Origin: Janthinobacterium silvisoli
GTDB taxonomy: Bacteria; Pseudomonadota; Gammaproteobacteria; Burkholderiales; Burkholderiaceae_D
Reading direction: 5' to 3'
Assembly (NCBI RefSeq): GCF_014200725.1
Contig: NZ_JACHCL010000001.1
Coordinates: 2,046,001 to 2,110,000, forward strand
Length of the DNA stretch: 64,000 nucleotides
Shown here: positions 63,835-64,000 of the stretch, one piece after another
Position numbering within the stretch: the first letter of the stretch is position 1
Layout of the letters: each line of letters opens with the position of its first letter
Notes under the pieces: model-generated
What the model was told of the DNA's origin: nothing
Seen by the model: the letters and a program-made list of their open reading frames with translations, nothing else
Database searches by the model: none
Translations under genes and position numbers: made by a program

Positions 63835-64000
63835 TCACTGCGCCTCCGGCCCTTTCGCCGGCGCCCTGAACCATTCCTCGCGCGGCAGCACCTGCGATTC
63901 TTCCGGGTCGGCGATGTAGTGCGGCGAGGTGATCTGCACTTCGAACTCATTAAAGACGTCGATGATGTTCTGGTGCAGCCGGTTCAGCACTTCGGCGCGC
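63835..64000 (-). CDS. Mechanosensitive channel (MscS family) C-terminus, partial
   Basis: The last 54 codons of a gene that starts beyond the window. The segment LHQNIIDVFNEFEVQITSPH followed by YIADPEESQ is typical of the C-terminal domain of MscS-family channels that relieve osmotic pressure. The frame ends in TGA at 63835-63837. Confidence 0.75.
   Translation of the reverse strand, partial: RAEVLNRLHQNIIDVFNEFEVQITSPHYIADPEESQVLPREEWFRAPAKGPEAQ

Overview
The window looks like chromosomal DNA of a free-living betaproteobacterium, most likely of the family Oxalobacteraceae (Janthinobacterium, Duganella or Massilia type). This is inferred from the GC-rich coding style, the mix of aromatic, plant-polymer and histidine catabolism, the DUF2863 protein, the many TonB-dependent receptors and chemotaxis receptors, and polyglycine-tailed lipoproteins. 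I see no rRNA, tRNA, CRISPR array, prophage or insertion sequence. The window is almost entirely chromosomal catabolic and housekeeping sequence, with genes cut off at both ends (a thiolase at base 1 and an MscS-type channel at base 64000).

Region 1 (1-9.5 kb) is a phenylacetate degradation cluster on the minus strand, paaA-B-C-D-E-G-H-I-K-J. It is read away from the divergent repressor gene paaX. It encodes the ring 1,2-epoxidase complex, the epoxide isomerase, the beta-oxidation steps, the thioesterase PaaI, the CoA ligase and the thiolase; paaZ and paaF are not in the window. A TGATT/AATCA palindrome lies between paaA and paaX.

Region 2 (9.5-29.5 kb) holds mixed functions: an M14 carboxypeptidase, a Tat-exported PvdN-like class V aminotransferase translationally coupled to a TonB receptor, a cysteine-rich lipoprotein, pmbA/darP, mog plus an esterase, a Deg-type protease, a MINPP-like phytase next to a TonB-dependent siderophore-type receptor, and a tight three-gene operon of a KamA-family radical SAM enzyme, an MFS transporter and an FAH-fold hydrolase.

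Region 3 (29.7-37.3 kb) contains a secreted Cache-domain protein with a chemoreceptor, an alkyladenine glycosylase, an HDOD protein, a DUF2863 protein, a second chemoreceptor and a GntR/FCD regulator.

Region 4 (36.6-48.1 kb) is a pectin/galacturonate utilisation locus on the minus strand: uxaC-uxaA-uxaB-exuT-porin-polygalacturonase-kdgK-gntR. Together these would cut polygalacturonate, bring galacturonate in, and convert it to 2-keto-3-deoxy-6-phosphogluconate; the final aldolase is not present here. Two copies of a 14-bp palindrome lie upstream of uxaC.

Region 5 (48.2-52.5 kb) holds small and single genes: a deoxyinosine glycosylase, an Mpo1-like membrane protein, a glycine-zipper lipoprotein, a DMT-family exporter with a GNAT acetyltransferase, and three small proteins of 43-59 residues.

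Region 6 (52.5-61.4 kb) is a histidine utilisation operon, hutU-H-G-F-D-I, using the HutF/HutG (formylglutamate) branch. It ends in a fused substrate-binding/permease protein of the quaternary-amine ABC family, and a GGTTGT/ACAACC palindrome lies upstream of hutU. The last stretch has an exported YtcJ-type amidohydrolase, a GNAT protein and the end of a mechanosensitive channel gene.

Nothing here is a clear-cut new defence or mobile system. The least understood, most coherent units are the KamA-MFS-FAH operon, the PvdN-like enzyme with its TonB receptor, the phytase-TonB pair and the hut-linked transporter that lacks an ATPase.
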